Shown piece after piece: positions 9,101 through 19,159 of a stretch of 32,122 nucleotides of DNA (positions are counted from its first letter, which is position 1; each line of letters opens with the position of its first letter). Source of the stretch: a bacterium (GTDB taxonomy: Bacteria; Patescibacteriota; Minisyncoccia; UBA6257; 02-FULL-45-10c); contig JAUYKI010000004.1 in NCBI GenBank assembly GCA_030700025.1, positions 1 through 32,122 on the forward strand, written 5' to 3'. Both the position numbers and the translations under genes were made by a program. The notes under the pieces were generated by a model. That model did no database searches. It was not told the origin of the DNA and worked only from the letters and a program-made list of their open reading frames with translations.

Positions 9101-9702
9101 CCAAAGCGCCGAGACAGATGATGAAATTCTATTTCGCTTAATACCATACCGACCCGCAAGGACTCTATTGCCTTGCGGCTTTCGGTCATAGCGGATTTTA
9201 ATTCTGAAACTTTAACCTTTTCCTGCCGGGCGGTTTTTTTGCGGGAAGAAAATTCCTTCTCTAATTCATTTAAAACTCGCTTGCGGTTAGTCTCATTAAG
9301 AGAGGTAATAATGTAAGAGGCATAATAAATAACCTTTTCCACCTTTGGCAAAGGCACATCTAAGAACAAACTGATTTTAGACGGAGCGCTCCGCAAAAAC
9401 CAAATATGCGCCACGGGAGAAGCCAATTTGATATGGCCCATTCTCTCTCTCCGGACAATAGAACGGGTAACCTCTACTCCGCACTTATCGCAAACGATTC
9501 CTTTATAACGGATCCGCCGATATTTTCCGCAATAGCATTCCCAATCCTTGGTTGGCCCGAAAATCCGCTCGGAAAATAAGCTGTCCTTTTCCGGACGCTG
9601 AGTGCGGTAATTAATAGTTTCCGCTTTTAGAACCTCTCCAAAAGACCACTTTAGAATATCCTCGGGAGAAGCAACTTTTAATTTTATGGCGTCAAAATCC
9701 AT
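6145..9702 (-). CDS. rpoC: DNA-directed RNA polymerase subunit beta', 1185 aa
   Basis: Catalytic large subunit of RNA polymerase. The N-terminal zinc finger is [20 protein letters not shown], the bridge and trigger regions are intact, and the catalytic magnesium loop NADFDGDQM lies at 487-495. A second zinc cluster ([11 protein letters not shown]) sits near residue 877. Length is typical of beta' proteins lacking lineage-specific insertions. It begins 31 bp after rpoB in the same operon. No broken or missing motif is seen. Confidence 0.98.
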   Translation of the reverse strand: MDFDAIKLKVASPEDILKWSFGEVLKAETINYRTQRPEKDSLFSERIFGPTKDWECYCGKYRRIRYKGIVCDKCGVEVTRSIVRRERMGHIKLASPVAHIWFLRSAPSKISLFLDVPLPKVEKVIYYASYIITSLNETNRKRVLNELEKEFSSRKKTARQEKVKVSELKSAMTESRKAIESLRVGMVLSEIEFHHLSRRFGDVFEAGTGAEAIRNILKDVDLKDLVAEIKKELEISKDTLAERRLLRRLKLATSMLKNNMRPEWMILTVLPVLPPDLRPMVALDGGRYATSDLNDLYRRVINRNNRLKKLLELKAPDVIVVNEKRMLQESIDALIDNTARFGVQQMSSQKRPLRSLADMLRGKQGRFRQNLLGKRVDYSGRSVIVIGPHLKLHECGLPKRMALELFKPFVINKIIERGLAHNIRNSNRLIEQAPPEVWAILEEVIADRKVLLNRAPTLHRLGVQAFKPLLTEDLAIRIPPMVCTAFNADFDGDQMAVHLPLSDEAQKEATELMLSSQNLLKPATGDPITVPTQDIVLGVYYLTKTRANVLGTGKAFASLEEALVAYENGLVAVNALVRIDKLETSVGRMIFNEALPDDWEFVNKHLDKKSISRMVGAIIHKYGIEKSAVYLDNIKKVGFEYATRAGITWSMSDLVSPKEKDGIIKKAEEDVAGISGQFDEGLLTDSERRARVISVWEKVKSAISKLVPASMNETNPIYAIIDSGSRGSWAQPVQMMGMKGLVQNPKNEPIELPIKSSLKEGFSVLEYFISTHGARKGSTDTALKTASAGYLTRRLIDVCQDLVIREEDCRTVEGIDLVKADSAEFGQPFAAQLFSRTALENVKVDGKTVIKAGEMMDREMAELIGQSNLEIVKVRSPISCKTLYGVCSKCYGYDLGNNHAVKLGVAVGIVAAQSIGEPGTQLTMRTFHIGGIAGADITHGLPRVEEIFESRTPKGKAYLAEEGGVVVEIEERGSLKVVKIKCMGKNKKEKVFEYSIPRIVTTFVKLGDEIKKGEQLCEGNLDLKELFSLKGSRAVERYVVNEVQRIYFNEGAPINNKHLEVIVRQMFARVRIKESGDTEFVSGDILEKSRFLEVNRQIKKAGKQPAKAVQVLMGITKVALSTESFLSAASFQETARSLINAATEGRVDHLRGLKENVIIGRLIPVGTGLLDSQSEDAGKAIDDTV

Positions 9703-9733
9703 GAGTTTAAAATTTAATAATTAATAACTAGGG

Positions 9734-12700
9734 TTATGAACGGCTTTTTCGCTTATCCGACTTTTCATCCTCTTTTACCAAATCTACATTTAACCCTAAT
9801 GATTTTAATTCGCTGACCAAAACATTAAATGACGCCGGAATATTCGGCTTTTTAATTTTCTCGCCGCGAATAATAGATTCGTAAGCCGCTGACCGGCCCA
9901 GCACATCGTCCGATTTAATAGTCAGCATTTCCTGAAGCGTGTGCGCCGCGCCATAACCTTCCAAAGCCCACACCTCCATTTCTCCGAAACGCTGTCCGCC
10001 GAATTGCGCTTTTCCGCCTAACGGCTGTTGAGTAATCAAAGAATAGGGGCCGATAGATCGCATGTGGATTTTATCTTCCACTAAGTGATTCAATTTCAGC
10101 ATATAAATAATGCCGACGGTAACATCGTTATCAAAAGTTTTTCCAGTGCGTCCGTCGTAAAGAGTTACCTTGCCGCTTTCCGGCAAACCCGCCTTTCTTA
10201 ATTCCTCTTGAATATGATTTTGTTTGGCGCCGGATAAAGCCGGAGTAACCGCCCGATAACCAAGCGTTTTAGCGGCCCAGCCCAAATGAGTTTCTAAAAT
10301 CTGCCCCAAATTCATACGAGACGCCACGCCTAATGGATTCAAAATGATATCTACAGGAGTGCCGTCAGCCAAATATGGCATATCTTCTACTGGACGAATC
10401 ATAGAGATAACGCCTTTATTGCCGTGGCGGCCGGCTAATTTGTCGCCTGCCCGCACCTTGCGAAGCTGAGCGACCTCTACCTGAATTCTCCGGATAATGC
10501 CCGGCTCTAATTTATCCCCCTTTTCCCGATCAAAAATTTTAATACCGACTACCCGCCCATATTTTCCGTGCGGCATCGTTAAAGAGGTGTCCTTAACGTC
10601 GCGGGCTTTTTCGCCGAAAATCGCTCTCAACAGCCGTTCTTCGGAAGTCAATTCGCTTTCGCCTTTCGGAGAAATTTTTCCAACTAAAATATCGCCGGAT
10701 TTTACTTCAGCGCCAATGCGGACAATTCCTTCTTCGTCTAAATTTTTTAATTTTTCTTCGGAAACATTCGGAATGTCAGGCGTAGTCAATTCCGGACCAA
10801 GTTTAGTGTCCCGGACATCGCAATAAAAATCTTCAATATGGATAGAGGTAAACTTATCGTCTCGCATTACTTTTTCCGAAATAACAATTGCGTCTTCAAA
10901 ATTCCCGCCTTCCCAGGCAACAAAAGCCACCAAAAGATTCTGCCCCAAAGCCAAAACTCCATTATCAATAGAGGGTCCGTCTACTAAAATATCTCCTTTT
11001 TTAATTTTTTGCCCCCGTTCCACTAATGGCCGTTGAGAAATGCAGGTAAATTGATTAGAACGCTTAAATTTATTTAAAGCGTAGGTTTTGACGCCAGACC
11101 GATATTTAACGATAACCCGCCGGGCATCTACTTCTGTTACTTCACCGCTGTCTTCAGCAATAATTAAATGGCCAGAGTCGCGGGCCGCTCTTTCTTCGGC
11201 TCCAGTTCCTACATAAGGCGCTTCCGGCAAAACCGATACTACCGCCTGGCGCTGCATGTTAGATCCCATTAAAGCCCGGTTGGCATCGTCGTGTTCCAAA
11301 AACGGAATTAAAGAAGTGGCGACGCTGATAAATTGATTGGGGGCCACGTCAATTAAATCAACTTCCAAGCGAGTGCAGGTTTTTGGCTCTCCACCAATCC
11401 TCGCCTCCACCATTTCGTCCAAAAGAACGCCGTCCTTATCAAAATGAATTCCACCGTGCGCAATTTTATATTTTTCTTCGTCTAAAGCATTTAGCCAGAC
11501 AATTTTCTTGGTAATTTTTCCTTTTTCTACCACTGCGTAAGGAGTTTCTAAAAATCCCAATTCGTTCACTCTGGCATAATTCGCCAAGTGATTTACCAAA
11601 CCGATGTTGGATCCTTCCGGAGTTTCAATCGGGCAAATCCGGCCGTAGTGCGAACGATGCACGTCCCGCACCTCAAAACCAGCCCGTTCCCGGGTCAAAC
11701 CGCCTGGTCCCATGGCGGAAATCCGGCGTTTATGTTCCAGCTCAGCTAAGGGATTTACCTGATCCATAAACTGAGAAAGCTGGGAAGAGGAGAAAAATTC
11801 TTTAACTACCGACATCAAGGGCCGGGCGTTAATAAGCTGGACCGGGGTCAGGGTATTAATATCCAAGGTGGACATTCTGTCTTGAACAATACGGCGCAAT
11901 CGGGCAAAGCCAACCCTAAGCTTGTTTTGCAATAACTCGCCTACTGGCCGGACCCGGCGATTGCCTAAGTGGTCAATATCATCCGGCTCCGCGGTCTGTT
12001 CCATATTCAATTTAATAATGTGCCGGACAATTTCAATTAAATCCGACAATTCCAAAATCCGGGATTCGCTCTTGATCCCCAGGCGCTGATTCAGCTTAAA
12101 GCGGCCTACCGAGGAAAGGTCATAGCGGTCAAAGCGGTTGAACATGGCCTCAATCAAGCTCTTGGCGTTATCTACCGTGGCCAAATCTCCCGGCCGGATT
12201 CTTTTATAAATTTCAATATAAGACGAATCTACGTCCTTAGCGGCGTCTTTTTTAAGAGTAGTTTCAATATGTTTAATTTGGGTGTCTTCCAAATCGGAAA
12301 AAGCATCCAAAATTTCTTCGTTGGTTTCCAAGCCGAAAATCCTTAAGATGTCGGTAACCGGCGCTTTTCTCCGGCGATCAATCTTCACTCCGATAAATCC
12401 GTCCGGATCGGTTTCAAACTCCAGCCAAGCGCCGCGATTCGGAATCACTTTCGCGCCGAATAATTTCCGGCCGCGCCAAAGGCTGCCGGTAAAATAAACG
12501 CCGGAAGAACGGATCAGCTGGGAAACCACTACCCGCTCAATGCCGTTGATGATAAAAGTTCCGCGCTCGGTCATTACCGGAAAATCTCCAAAGTAAACCT
12601 CCTGCTCTTTGGTTTCTTTAGTTCTCCGGTTGGTTAATTTAACTTTAATGCGCAGCGCGCTTTCATAAGTTAAATCTTTAAATTTGGAATATTCTTCGTC

Positions 12701-12910
12701 GTACTTCGGTTCGTCAAAATAAAAATCCTGGAAATGCAATTCCAAATCTTTTCCGGCAAAATCTTTAATTGGAGAAACTTCTTTTAAAAGTTCTTTGAGT
12801 CCGGCTTTTAAAAACCACTCATAGGAAGCAGTTTGAATTTCCACCAAATTGGGCTGGCTAATTAATGGCCCCGGATGGCTAGAAAAAATTTTAGTAGGCA
12901 ATTTTAACAT
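9734..12910 (-). CDS. rpoB: DNA-directed RNA polymerase subunit beta, 1058 aa
   Basis: Second largest RNA polymerase subunit, forming the active-site cleft with beta'. Recognisable blocks include [18 protein letters not shown], the [10 protein letters not shown] segment of the rifampicin-binding region, [17 protein letters not shown] and the C-terminal [14 protein letters not shown]. It is shorter than the 1342-residue E. coli protein, as expected without the proteobacterial insertions. First gene of the rpoBC-rpsF-ssb-rpsR block; a strong promoter lies about 80 bp upstream. Confidence 0.98.
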   Translation of the reverse strand: MLKLPTKIFSSHPGPLISQPNLVEIQTASYEWFLKAGLKELLKEVSPIKDFAGKDLELHFQDFYFDEPKYDEEYSKFKDLTYESALRIKVKLTNRRTKETKEQEVYFGDFPVMTERGTFIINGIERVVVSQLIRSSGVYFTGSLWRGRKLFGAKVIPNRGAWLEFETDPDGFIGVKIDRRRKAPVTDILRIFGLETNEEILDAFSDLEDTQIKHIETTLKKDAAKDVDSSYIEIYKRIRPGDLATVDNAKSLIEAMFNRFDRYDLSSVGRFKLNQRLGIKSESRILELSDLIEIVRHIIKLNMEQTAEPDDIDHLGNRRVRPVGELLQNKLRVGFARLRRIVQDRMSTLDINTLTPVQLINARPLMSVVKEFFSSSQLSQFMDQVNPLAELEHKRRISAMGPGGLTRERAGFEVRDVHRSHYGRICPIETPEGSNIGLVNHLANYARVNELGFLETPYAVVEKGKITKKIVWLNALDEEKYKIAHGGIHFDKDGVLLDEMVEARIGGEPKTCTRLEVDLIDVAPNQFISVATSLIPFLEHDDANRALMGSNMQRQAVVSVLPEAPYVGTGAEERAARDSGHLIIAEDSGEVTEVDARRVIVKYRSGVKTYALNKFKRSNQFTCISQRPLVERGQKIKKGDILVDGPSIDNGVLALGQNLLVAFVAWEGGNFEDAIVISEKVMRDDKFTSIHIEDFYCDVRDTKLGPELTTPDIPNVSEEKLKNLDEEGIVRIGAEVKSGDILVGKISPKGESELTSEERLLRAIFGEKARDVKDTSLTMPHGKYGRVVGIKIFDREKGDKLEPGIIRRIQVEVAQLRKVRAGDKLAGRHGNKGVISMIRPVEDMPYLADGTPVDIILNPLGVASRMNLGQILETHLGWAAKTLGYRAVTPALSGAKQNHIQEELRKAGLPESGKVTLYDGRTGKTFDNDVTVGIIYMLKLNHLVEDKIHMRSIGPYSLITQQPLGGKAQFGGQRFGEMEVWALEGYGAAHTLQEMLTIKSDDVLGRSAAYESIIRGEKIKKPNIPASFNVLVSELKSLGLNVDLVKEDEKSDKRKSRS

Positions 12911-12987
12911 TAATTAATTAAATTTGCTTAAAAGCATAAAAAACTGGCCCTAGTAATCTTGTGGGTTTTAGAAAGCTATGAAATTCT

Positions 12988-13017
12988 ATTATATACTCAC
13001 CGGCATTATTTTGTCAA
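12988..13017 (-). promoter_or_regulatory. Promoter of rpoBC
   Basis: On the minus strand TTGACA (13017-13012), 18 bp, TATAAT (12993-12988): both hexamers are perfect consensus. The -35 abuts the hairpin at 13019-13042 and is only about 20 bp from repeat copy F1. Confidence 0.85.
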
Positions 13018-13018
13018 T

Positions 13019-13042
13019 ACCCCTACCACGGGGTAGGGGTCT
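13019..13042. promoter_or_regulatory. Perfect hairpin immediately upstream of the rpoBC -35
   Basis: ACCCCTACC and GGTAGGGGT pair around a 4-6 nt loop. It has no T run on the minus strand, so it is not a classical terminator for mltG; it could be a binding site or the remnant of a terminator. Its GGGGT end is shared with the left end of element F1. Confidence 0.5.
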
Positions 13043-13306
13043 GTCATAAAATTACTGGTTTAATTTGGAGGCCTAGATTTGAGACAGATACGAGACGCGA
13101 CGACGAAAACGTGTCTGAAGGACACGTTTAGGAGAAGCAACGAAGTAGCTGGCCAAAGATAAGCCTCCCCGAAGGGCCAAAGCATTTTATGGGCTGCGAC
13201 TGCGTCACTCGTCGTCAATGTAACTAAAGCTACAATCTCCTCCTCGTTCCTTGTCTCGCTCCAAAAATGCTATGGCAAATAAGCCATTAATTTTATGACA
13301 GACCCC
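13036..13306. repeat. Three-arm palindromic element, copy F1 (271 bp, intergenic)
   Basis: Outer stem GGGGTCTGTCATAAAATTA pairs with the mirrored right end. Inside are GCGACGACGAAAACGTGTC on the left arm and CTCGTCGTCAATGTAACT on the right, each containing a small hairpin, and a central CCTCCCCGAAGGG hairpin. Copies F2-F4 in 23S rRNA have the same length and the same internal order. The 81-codon open frame inside it on the minus strand is not a gene: it follows the palindrome and has no family resemblance. This element accounts for most of the 406-bp gap between mltG and rpoB. Confidence 0.8.
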
Positions 13307-13316
13307 AAGCGGGTCG

Positions 13317-14312
13317 TCAAAGGCCGAGGTATAAAGCCCGGTTTTCATTATGCTCGTCCAGGGTCTTGCTGAAAATAGTCTTTTTGGTTTTGGGGTCGGA
13401 TAAATAGTAAAGAAACTCGGACTCTTGAGGATTAAGCGCAGCCACAATGGACCCGAGGCCCGGATTACTAATCGGTCCCGGCGGCAAGCCCGGATGCAAA
13501 TAAGTGTTATACAGCGAATTAAGTTTTAAATCGCTTCGTACCAGCGCCGGACTTTCACAAAAAACAAATAAACCGCCGCATTTGGCATAAATAATAGTTG
13601 CATCTACCCGAAGCGCGATTCCCTGGCGCAATCTTTCCATTAAAACACCGGATACTAAATGCCGATCTTCCGCGGAAGGAACCTCTTTTTCAATCAAAGA
13701 TGCCAAAATCAGTTTTTCTTTAAAGTCCGGATGGTTTTTTAAAACTGGCCAGGCTTTTTTATTAAAATTGTCTAAAAACTTCCCCGCCACTAACGCCGCG
13801 TCTGACTGGCGGTAGAAACGATAAGTGTCGGGAAATAAATACCCTTCTAAACTTTTAGCGCCGGCCAAAAATTCATACTCTTTGCGGAAATTATCTAAAT
13901 TCAAACTAGACAAAGCTTTCTTTGGCAAAATATTTTCGCGAACCAATATTTCTTCAATGTCTTTTAAAGTGAATCCTTCGGGAATAGTAATCTCCGGCTC
14001 TTCCCGCGATCCCCGCACTAAACCGGCCACAATCAGCGGGGTGCTGGAAGCGGCATCTAAGAAATAGTTGCCCGGCTTTAAAAGGTGGGCCGAACCCGCC
14101 AAAAATGAATAAATCTCAAAAGCGTATTGGGAGCGGATTAATCCCGCGGTTTTTAAATTAGAGGAGATTTCCCCCAATCCCTGGCCCGCCTTAATTTCAA
14201 ATTTTTCCCGCCAAGAGTCCCTCGCTACTGCTCCTAGGGCAAAAAAGAAATAAGAAAGAGATATTGAAGCAATAAAGCCGATTATTACAATTGAAATGGA
14301 AATAGCTTTCAT
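13317..14312 (-). CDS. mltG: Endolytic transglycosylase MltG (YceG family), 331 aa
   Basis: Inner-membrane enzyme that cuts nascent peptidoglycan strands and sets their length. One N-terminal membrane helix (5-27), a LysM-like segment, then the YceG catalytic domain with LILASLIEKEV (catalytic Glu208) and the signature LYNTYLHPGLPPGPISNPG (267-285). Full length for the family. The stop codon TGA lies 11 bp from element F1. The ATG is formed at the edge of element C and overlaps a TGA in another frame (ATGA). Lies downstream of rodA, consistent with a wall-synthesis group. Confidence 0.93.
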   Translation of the reverse strand: MKAISISIVIIGFIASISLSYFFFALGAVARDSWREKFEIKAGQGLGEISSNLKTAGLIRSQYAFEIYSFLAGSAHLLKPGNYFLDAASSTPLIVAGLVRGSREEPEITIPEGFTLKDIEEILVRENILPKKALSSLNLDNFRKEYEFLAGAKSLEGYLFPDTYRFYRQSDAALVAGKFLDNFNKKAWPVLKNHPDFKEKLILASLIEKEVPSAEDRHLVSGVLMERLRQGIALRVDATIIYAKCGGLFVFCESPALVRSDLKLNSLYNTYLHPGLPPGPISNPGLGSIVAALNPQESEFLYYLSDPKTKKTIFSKTLDEHNENRALYLGL

Positions 14313-14446
14313 CCCTCACTCTTAAAGGATTGCGAAGCGAGCGCAACTCCTTATTTTAATTAAATGACTTTTTATTTTAGAAAACATAGTTATTGTGGTA
14401 TAAATTTGGCTTCGGATAAATTGCTGATCCTTTAAGAGTGAGGGAT
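14311..14446. repeat. Stop/start-type palindromic element, copy C (136 bp)
   Basis: Ends ATCCCTCACTCTTAAAGGAT and its mirror image. It starts at the rodA stop codon TAA and finishes at the mltG ATG. Its interior closely matches copy D over its whole length (shared blocks GATTGCGAAGCGA, TTTTTATTTTAGAAAACAT and GGCTTCGGATAAATT). On the minus strand a good AAGGAG lies 34 nt before the mltG ATG, too far for normal use. Confidence 0.88.
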
Positions 14447-15528
14447 TAAAATTTAGAACGGACCGCGATGCCCTGAATCATGCCTACTAAAATAAAATTA
14501 ATCAATAAATTAGAACCTCCGTAGCTTAAAAATGGAAATGGCACCCCCACTACCGGCAAAAATCCCAAGCTAGAACCGCTATTTAAAACAAAATGGGTGG
14601 TAAACATAATTACCGAACCCAGGCAAATTAATTTCGAAAAATTATTAGGGCTGGCCAGCCCGATTTTAATAATCCTGGCGATCAAAACCAAAAAGGCCGC
14701 AATCACTAGCAGTCCGCCAAGTAATCCCCACTCCTCGGTAAAGGCCGACAGAATAAAATCGGTTTGCGCCTCCGGTAAAAATCCGAGCTGGGTCTGGGTT
14801 CCTTGGCCGAATCCCTTGCCGAAAAAGCCCGCCGATCCCACGGCGATTTTCGATTGAATAACGCTATAATTAATTCCTAACGGATCCCGCTCCGGATAAA
14901 AAAGGCCCAGTACTCTTTCTTTTTGATAATCCGCCAAAAAACTAACCCATAACAAAATTCCACCGATAGCAAAAATAACAAAAGCGGTTATTAAATGGCT
15001 CCAGCGTATTCCGCTAACCAGCAAAAAACCGAACCAGATGGAAAAAAGGATTAACACCGATCCCAAGTCCGGCTGAAGCGTTACCAAAAAAGCCGGAACG
15101 CCAAAATATAACAAAGAGATTCCTAAATTTCTAAGGCGCGCCACGCCAATATGGGCCTTAGCCCAAAAAGACGAAAACACAATAATCAGCGCCAGCTTGG
15201 CCAGCTCCGCGGCCTGAAATTGCAACGGTCCGATAATTAACCATCCTCGGATTCCCCGGATTGTTGGCGCAAAAAAATAAGTTAGAACCAGCAATAAAAT
15301 TGAAACTCCATAACAGGCGTGGATAAAACGGGAATAATTCATCAATGGCCGCCAATCAATCCGAAAGGCCAGGAACAAAGCCGCAAAACCAAGTAAGTAC
15401 CACGCAAATTGCAAATAAAATAAGCTTTTATCCGTGCTCAAAAGCGAAACCAAGCTCGCCAAAGCTAAAAAAAGAATGGCGAAGTTTAAAATCCAATCTT
15501 GTTTTTTAAAACCAAAGCTGAAATCCAT
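14446..15528 (-). CDS. rodA: Rod-shape/lipid II polymerase of the SEDS family (RodA), 360 aa
   Basis: Polytopic membrane glycosyltransferase that polymerises lipid II. About ten hydrophobic helices; SEDS signatures are FQAAELAKLALI, TLQPDLGSVLILF, and the C-terminal PVVGVPFPFLSYGGSNLLINF. The short length and EW.LLGG segment fit RodA better than FtsW. Flanked on both sides by copies of the same palindromic element (C and D), whose ends supply its start context and stop junction. Grouped with mltG. Confidence 0.92.
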   Translation of the reverse strand: MDFSFGFKKQDWILNFAILFLALASLVSLLSTDKSLFYLQFAWYLLGFAALFLAFRIDWRPLMNYSRFIHACYGVSILLLVLTYFFAPTIRGIRGWLIIGPLQFQAAELAKLALIIVFSSFWAKAHIGVARLRNLGISLLYFGVPAFLVTLQPDLGSVLILFSIWFGFLLVSGIRWSHLITAFVIFAIGGILLWVSFLADYQKERVLGLFYPERDPLGINYSVIQSKIAVGSAGFFGKGFGQGTQTQLGFLPEAQTDFILSAFTEEWGLLGGLLVIAAFLVLIARIIKIGLASPNNFSKLICLGSVIMFTTHFVLNSGSSLGFLPVVGVPFPFLSYGGSNLLINFILVGMIQGIAVRSKF

Positions 15529-15663
15529 CCCTCACTTTTAAAGGATTGCGAAGCGAACGCAATTCTTTGTTTTAATTAAAAGACTTTTTATTTTAGAAAA
15601 CATGGTTATTTATAATAATATCTTGGCTTCGGATAAATTACCCATCCTTTAAGAGTGAGGGAT
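15527..15663. repeat. Stop/start-type palindromic element, copy D (137 bp)
   Basis: Ends ATCCCTCACTTTTAAAGGAT and ATCCTTTAAGAGTGAGGGAT. It spans exactly from the TAA of the upstream surface-protein gene to the ATG of rodA. Highly similar to copy C in sequence and length, indicating recent duplication. Confidence 0.88.
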
Positions 15664-16430
15664 TATTTTCTCGCCTCCAGAATAATCTGGGTGGCTTCCG
15701 GATCAACTTCGGACTGCGCTGTTGAAGAAATAGGTATAAAAATCTGGAAATTCTTAATTTGAAACGGGGATAACCCGCCCAAGTCAGTCTTAGAAACCCC
15801 GATTGGAAAACCCGACCGATCATTTAAAATCGCGCCCACCGTTACCTTAGTTATTGAAAAGCTACTGGGATTTTTTACTACGCCGGTGATAACCGCCTGA
15901 TCTTTCTGAACCGCGCTTTTAACCTCTGCCGCCTCTAAAGTCGGCGCTGTCCATTCTGCCGCGGGACGCCAATTCAGGCTTGATTCTTCAATTAACAATT
16001 CGGCGCTCGCCGCCACTCCCCGGCTCACGCGGACACCAGCTTCCAAGATATCCTTGGTTTCTCCCGCGTAAATAAATGACGTTTGGTTCAGCGTTAATAA
16101 AAGATTGTTCTGGCTGTCATAAAAATTTACCTTGTAATCTAATTTATCGCTGCCGTAAGCTAGGTTCGGATTATGAATCCTCGCCCAAAAAGAAGCTTGG
16201 TCGTTGTTTTTAAAAATCAGCGGGCGGGAAACCGTAAGGGGATTGATATATTTTAATCCGCAATCAATGCAAGATCCGCCGCAATCAATTCTGGTTTCGT
16301 CCTGGTTTTGCTGGTTATCAAAACAAGACGGGACCGTCCTGAAAAAAATCAAATAAACCAATCCGGCCGCAATAGCCCAAACAAATAAATAAAAACCGCC
16401 GTAAAGCAGGTATTTTAGAAAGCGGATCAT
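15663..16430 (-). CDS. Membrane-anchored surface protein with a cysteine motif, 255 aa
   Basis: An N-terminal membrane helix (about 7-30) is followed by SCFDNQQNQDETRIDCGGSC, the extracellular C-x-DG-x-QN-x-DE...DCGG-C-x-x-C type motif seen in many secreted bacterial proteins and likely disulfide bonded or calcium bound. The rest is beta-rich, with a segment near residues 185-235 (ITGVVKNPSSFSITKVTVGA...FQIKNF) resembling the FxLYD beta-sandwich. No enzymatic motif is seen. The function is unknown; an extracytoplasmic structural or binding role is inferred. It begins 54 bp beyond the 5S rRNA 3' end with no clear terminator between, so read-through from the rRNA operon is possible. Confidence 0.75.
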   Translation of the reverse strand: MIRFLKYLLYGGFYLFVWAIAAGLVYLIFFRTVPSCFDNQQNQDETRIDCGGSCIDCGLKYINPLTVSRPLIFKNNDQASFWARIHNPNLAYGSDKLDYKVNFYDSQNNLLLTLNQTSFIYAGETKDILEAGVRVSRGVAASAELLIEESSLNWRPAAEWTAPTLEAAEVKSAVQKDQAVITGVVKNPSSFSITKVTVGAILNDRSGFPIGVSKTDLGGLSPFQIKNFQIFIPISSTAQSEVDPEATQIILEARK

Positions 16431-16484
16431 AATAGGAATTTATTTTAATGATAACTCCAAATATGATAAATTCAAAACTTTTGT

Positions 16485-16604
16485 ATGCTGGCGAACTCTA
16501 CTTTCTCAGAAGCCGAAGCAACGAATATCATCGAGGCTGCGCGATTTCACTTCTCTGTTCGGAATGGGAAGAGGTGGTTCACGCGCGACTAAATCACCAG
16601 CAAG
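16485..16604 (-). rRNA. rrf: 5S rRNA
   Basis: The reverse complement contains the 5S signatures GAACCACCTCTTCCCATTCC and CCGAACAGAGAAGTGAAATC with complementary ends TTGCTGGTG/CGCCAGCAT. Length about 118-120 nt. It lies about 60 bp after 23S; no tRNA is between them. The 60-codon frame on the opposite strand is a shadow. Confidence 0.95.
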
Positions 16605-16968
16605 CAAAAATTTTGACCGGTTATAAATAAAATAACGAATACTATTTTAACGAATACTGATTTAAGAGGTCAGCGCGGTCTATTAGTATCACTTGGCTAA
16701 AACCCTTACGGGCCTTACACCTATGACCTATCAACGTAGTAATCTTCTACGGACCTACACCTAATCTTGGGGTGGGTTTCGTGCTTAGATGCTTTCAGCG
16801 CTTATCCCTTCCGAGTAATAGCTACCCAGCAGTTCCATTGGTATGAAAGCTGGTACGCCAGAGACTCGTTCATCCCGGTCCTCTCGTACTAGGGACGACT
16901 CCCCTCAAGTGTTTACGAGTCCTGTTCGGACTCACGCCTGCAACAGATAGAGACCAACCTGTCTCACG

Positions 16969-17467
16969 CATTAAATTCAATTATTACTAATTGTTTGGAC
17001 TATACCACCATCCTTCGACAAGCTCAGGATAAATCCCGAACCGCAAAGGAGATCGACGTATTATCCGCAAATTGCGAATCTAATCTTTAAATAAAGATTA
17101 AGTCTCTACGGGGTCATAACCACCGCTCCGCGGTGGAATTTCTAATTCCTAATATCTAATGACTAATCAAATCCCAATAATTTAATGACCAAATGACTAA
17201 AAAATTTAGACATTGGACATTTTGACATTAGACATTGATTAGAAATTAGTAATTAGACATTAGTCATTCCAATACAAAGTATTGGCTAGACTTCCCTCGA
17301 TATTATCCTAAAAACCCAGGTTTCGAAATTTATAGGACTTCATCGATATGAGTCGATTTTTTACCCGAACCAAGCTCTGCTTGATTTAGGGTTTCGCTCT
17401 TTGGCATTACTGCCAAAGGCCGCCGTTTTGATAACTTGCTTGATGTCTTTTTTTGGTTCAACTTTTG
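16969..17467 (-). other. Probable group I intron in 23S rRNA (499 nt, no ORF)
   Basis: Minus-strand exons read GGGTTCAAACCGT and CGTGAGACAG, which rejoin to the E. coli 2581-2603 sequence. The 5' exon ends in U and the intron ends in G, as group I introns require. A candidate internal guide GCGG near intron nt 45-48 can pair with CCGU. Other fitting parts are a GTAA tetraloop hairpin (CTTTGGCA/TGCCAAAG), GTAGAGACTTAAT (P7 5' strand, R-like) and GGTATAGTCC (P7 3' strand, S-like) near the 3' end. The same site, L2593, hosts the I-CreI intron of Chlamydomonas chloroplasts. No endonuclease ORF is present; a loop is instead filled with CTAATGA-type heptamers and one CCTTCGACAAGCTCAGG repeat. Confidence 0.7.
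17141..17277. repeat. Heptamer array forming an inverted repeat inside the 23S intron
   Basis: TCTAATG/ACTAATT-type 7-bp units run in one orientation at the start and the opposite orientation at the end, so the array can fold on itself as a peripheral intron stem. Similar units occur at 5107-5150 and 31548-31590. Confidence 0.7.
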
Positions 17468-17658
17468 ACGGTTTGAACCCAGCTCGCGTGCCCTTTTAAA
17501 TGGCGAACAGCCATACGCTTCCCACCTTCTTCAGCGGGGCGCTAGGGCGAGCCGACATCGAGGTGCCGAGCGTTGCCGTCGATATGGACTCTCGGGCAAC
17601 ACCAGCCTGTTATCCCCAGGGTAACTTTTGGCCGATGTCTCCAGCCTTTCTATAAAGA

Positions 17659-17928
17659 GTCCTGTACTTCACAAATACCATCAAAATTTGAAAGTTTAAA
17701 AATGAGATGAACTCAAGGCGCGACGACGAAATTGTGGCTTTAGCTACATTAAGGAGGAGCAACACAGAGATCGCTCATTTTTAAGCTTCTTCTGCGAAGC
17801 GGGCGAATTTTGGCCAGCTTCTTTGTTGCTCGTCGTCAACGTGGCATCAGCCACAGTTTCCTTCTCGCGTCGCGAATCTGTCTCAAAATTCGCTCCGTCA
17901 AATTGATGTTATTTGTGAAGTACAGGAC
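17659..17928 (-). repeat. Three-arm palindromic element, copy F2, in 23S rRNA (270 nt)
   Basis: Outer stem GTCCTGTACTTCACAAATA pairs with its mirror at 17911-17928. Inner blocks are CGCGACGACGAAATTGTGGC and GTTGCTCGTCGTCAACGTGG, with a central CTTCTTCTGCGAAGCGGG hairpin. It replaces a short loop near E. coli 2400 (helix 88 area). Flanking rRNA on both sides is normal. Confidence 0.85.
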
Positions 17929-19159
17929 ATAACTGTCGGGTCACTAAGTTCTGCTTTCGCATCTGCTCGACTTGTAGGTCTCGCAGTTAAGCCGGCTTTT
18001 GCCTTTACGCGTTCAGCCCGATTTCCATCCGGGCTAAGCCGACCTTAATAAACTCCTCCATTACTCTTTAGGAGGAAAATGCCCCATTTAAACTGCCCAC
18101 CAGGCACTGTCTCCCGCCGTTTTTGCCGGCGAGGTTAGAATTTAAAGTCCGAAAGATGGATGTTTCATTGTCGAGTCCACCTCGCCCGAAAGCGAGGATT
18201 CAACCTCTAACCACTACGCTACGCATCCGAACTCTAAAACCAATACCAAGCTACAGTAAAGCTCCTGGGGTCTTTTCGTCTTGCTGCAGGTATCCCGCGT
18301 CTTCACGGGAATCGCATTTTCACCGAGCTCTTCGTTGAGACAGTTCACCAATCGTTACACCTTTCGTGCGCTTCAGAACTTACCTGAAAAGGAATTGCGC
18401 TACCTTAGAACGGTTATAGTTACCGCTGACATTGACGAGGGCTTCGGGCAGTCAGCCACACATATTAAAACATATGACCGCCACCGTTAACCTTCTCGCA
18501 TCGGTCAGGTGTCACCCCCTATACATCCTCTTACGAGTTCGCAGGGAGCTGTGTTTTTGTTAAACAGTCGCCAGTGAGACTTTTGTTGCAACCTTTCTTG
18601 CGAAAGGCAGGCCTTATCGCTAACTTACGGCCGCTTTTTTGCCGAGTTCCTTAACGAAGATTCACTCGTTCCCCTTAGGCTACTCGCCTCATCCACCTGT
18701 GTCGGTTTACGGTACGATGCCTGACATACTAATCTTAGAAGATTTTCTCGGAAGGCTCTTCAATCTAATTAGCAAAGTAAAAACTTTGCCTTACGCCGGC
18801 GCGTGGACTTTGCTATTAAAAGCAGTTCAACAGATTTGCTAGTCGAACAGTCCTTAACGCTTGCGACGCCAAACCATTAAGGCGCTAAATCTTTTTTCCT
18901 TCGTCTCTCCATCGAATATATCAGACGGGCCGGAATATTAACCGGCTACCCATTAGCTGCGGTTTTCACCATTGCCTTAGGATCGCCTAACCCGTGGATG
19001 ATTGCCATTGCCACGGAAACCTTGGATTTGCGGGGATCGGGTTTCGCACCCGATTTTTGGGTTACTCATACCAACATTCTCTCTTCCCAACGCTCCACCG
19101 CCTCTCTCGAGTACGGCTTCACAGCAGATGGGAATGCTCTCCTACCACGCCGCGCACAG

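Noticed and set aside
13205-13447. 80-codon minus-strand ORF
   Set aside because: It runs through palindromic element F1 and the end of mltG in another frame and has no recognisable domain.
17141-17277. CRISPR-like spaced repeats
   Set aside because: The units are 7 bp, degenerate and without unique spacers; no cas genes are present anywhere in the window.
18120-18235. tRNA-like sequence (GAGGATTCAACCTCTAACCACTACGCTACG)-type segment
   Set aside because: It corresponds to the L1 stalk region of 23S rRNA by its position between normal 23S blocks; no acceptor stem is formed.
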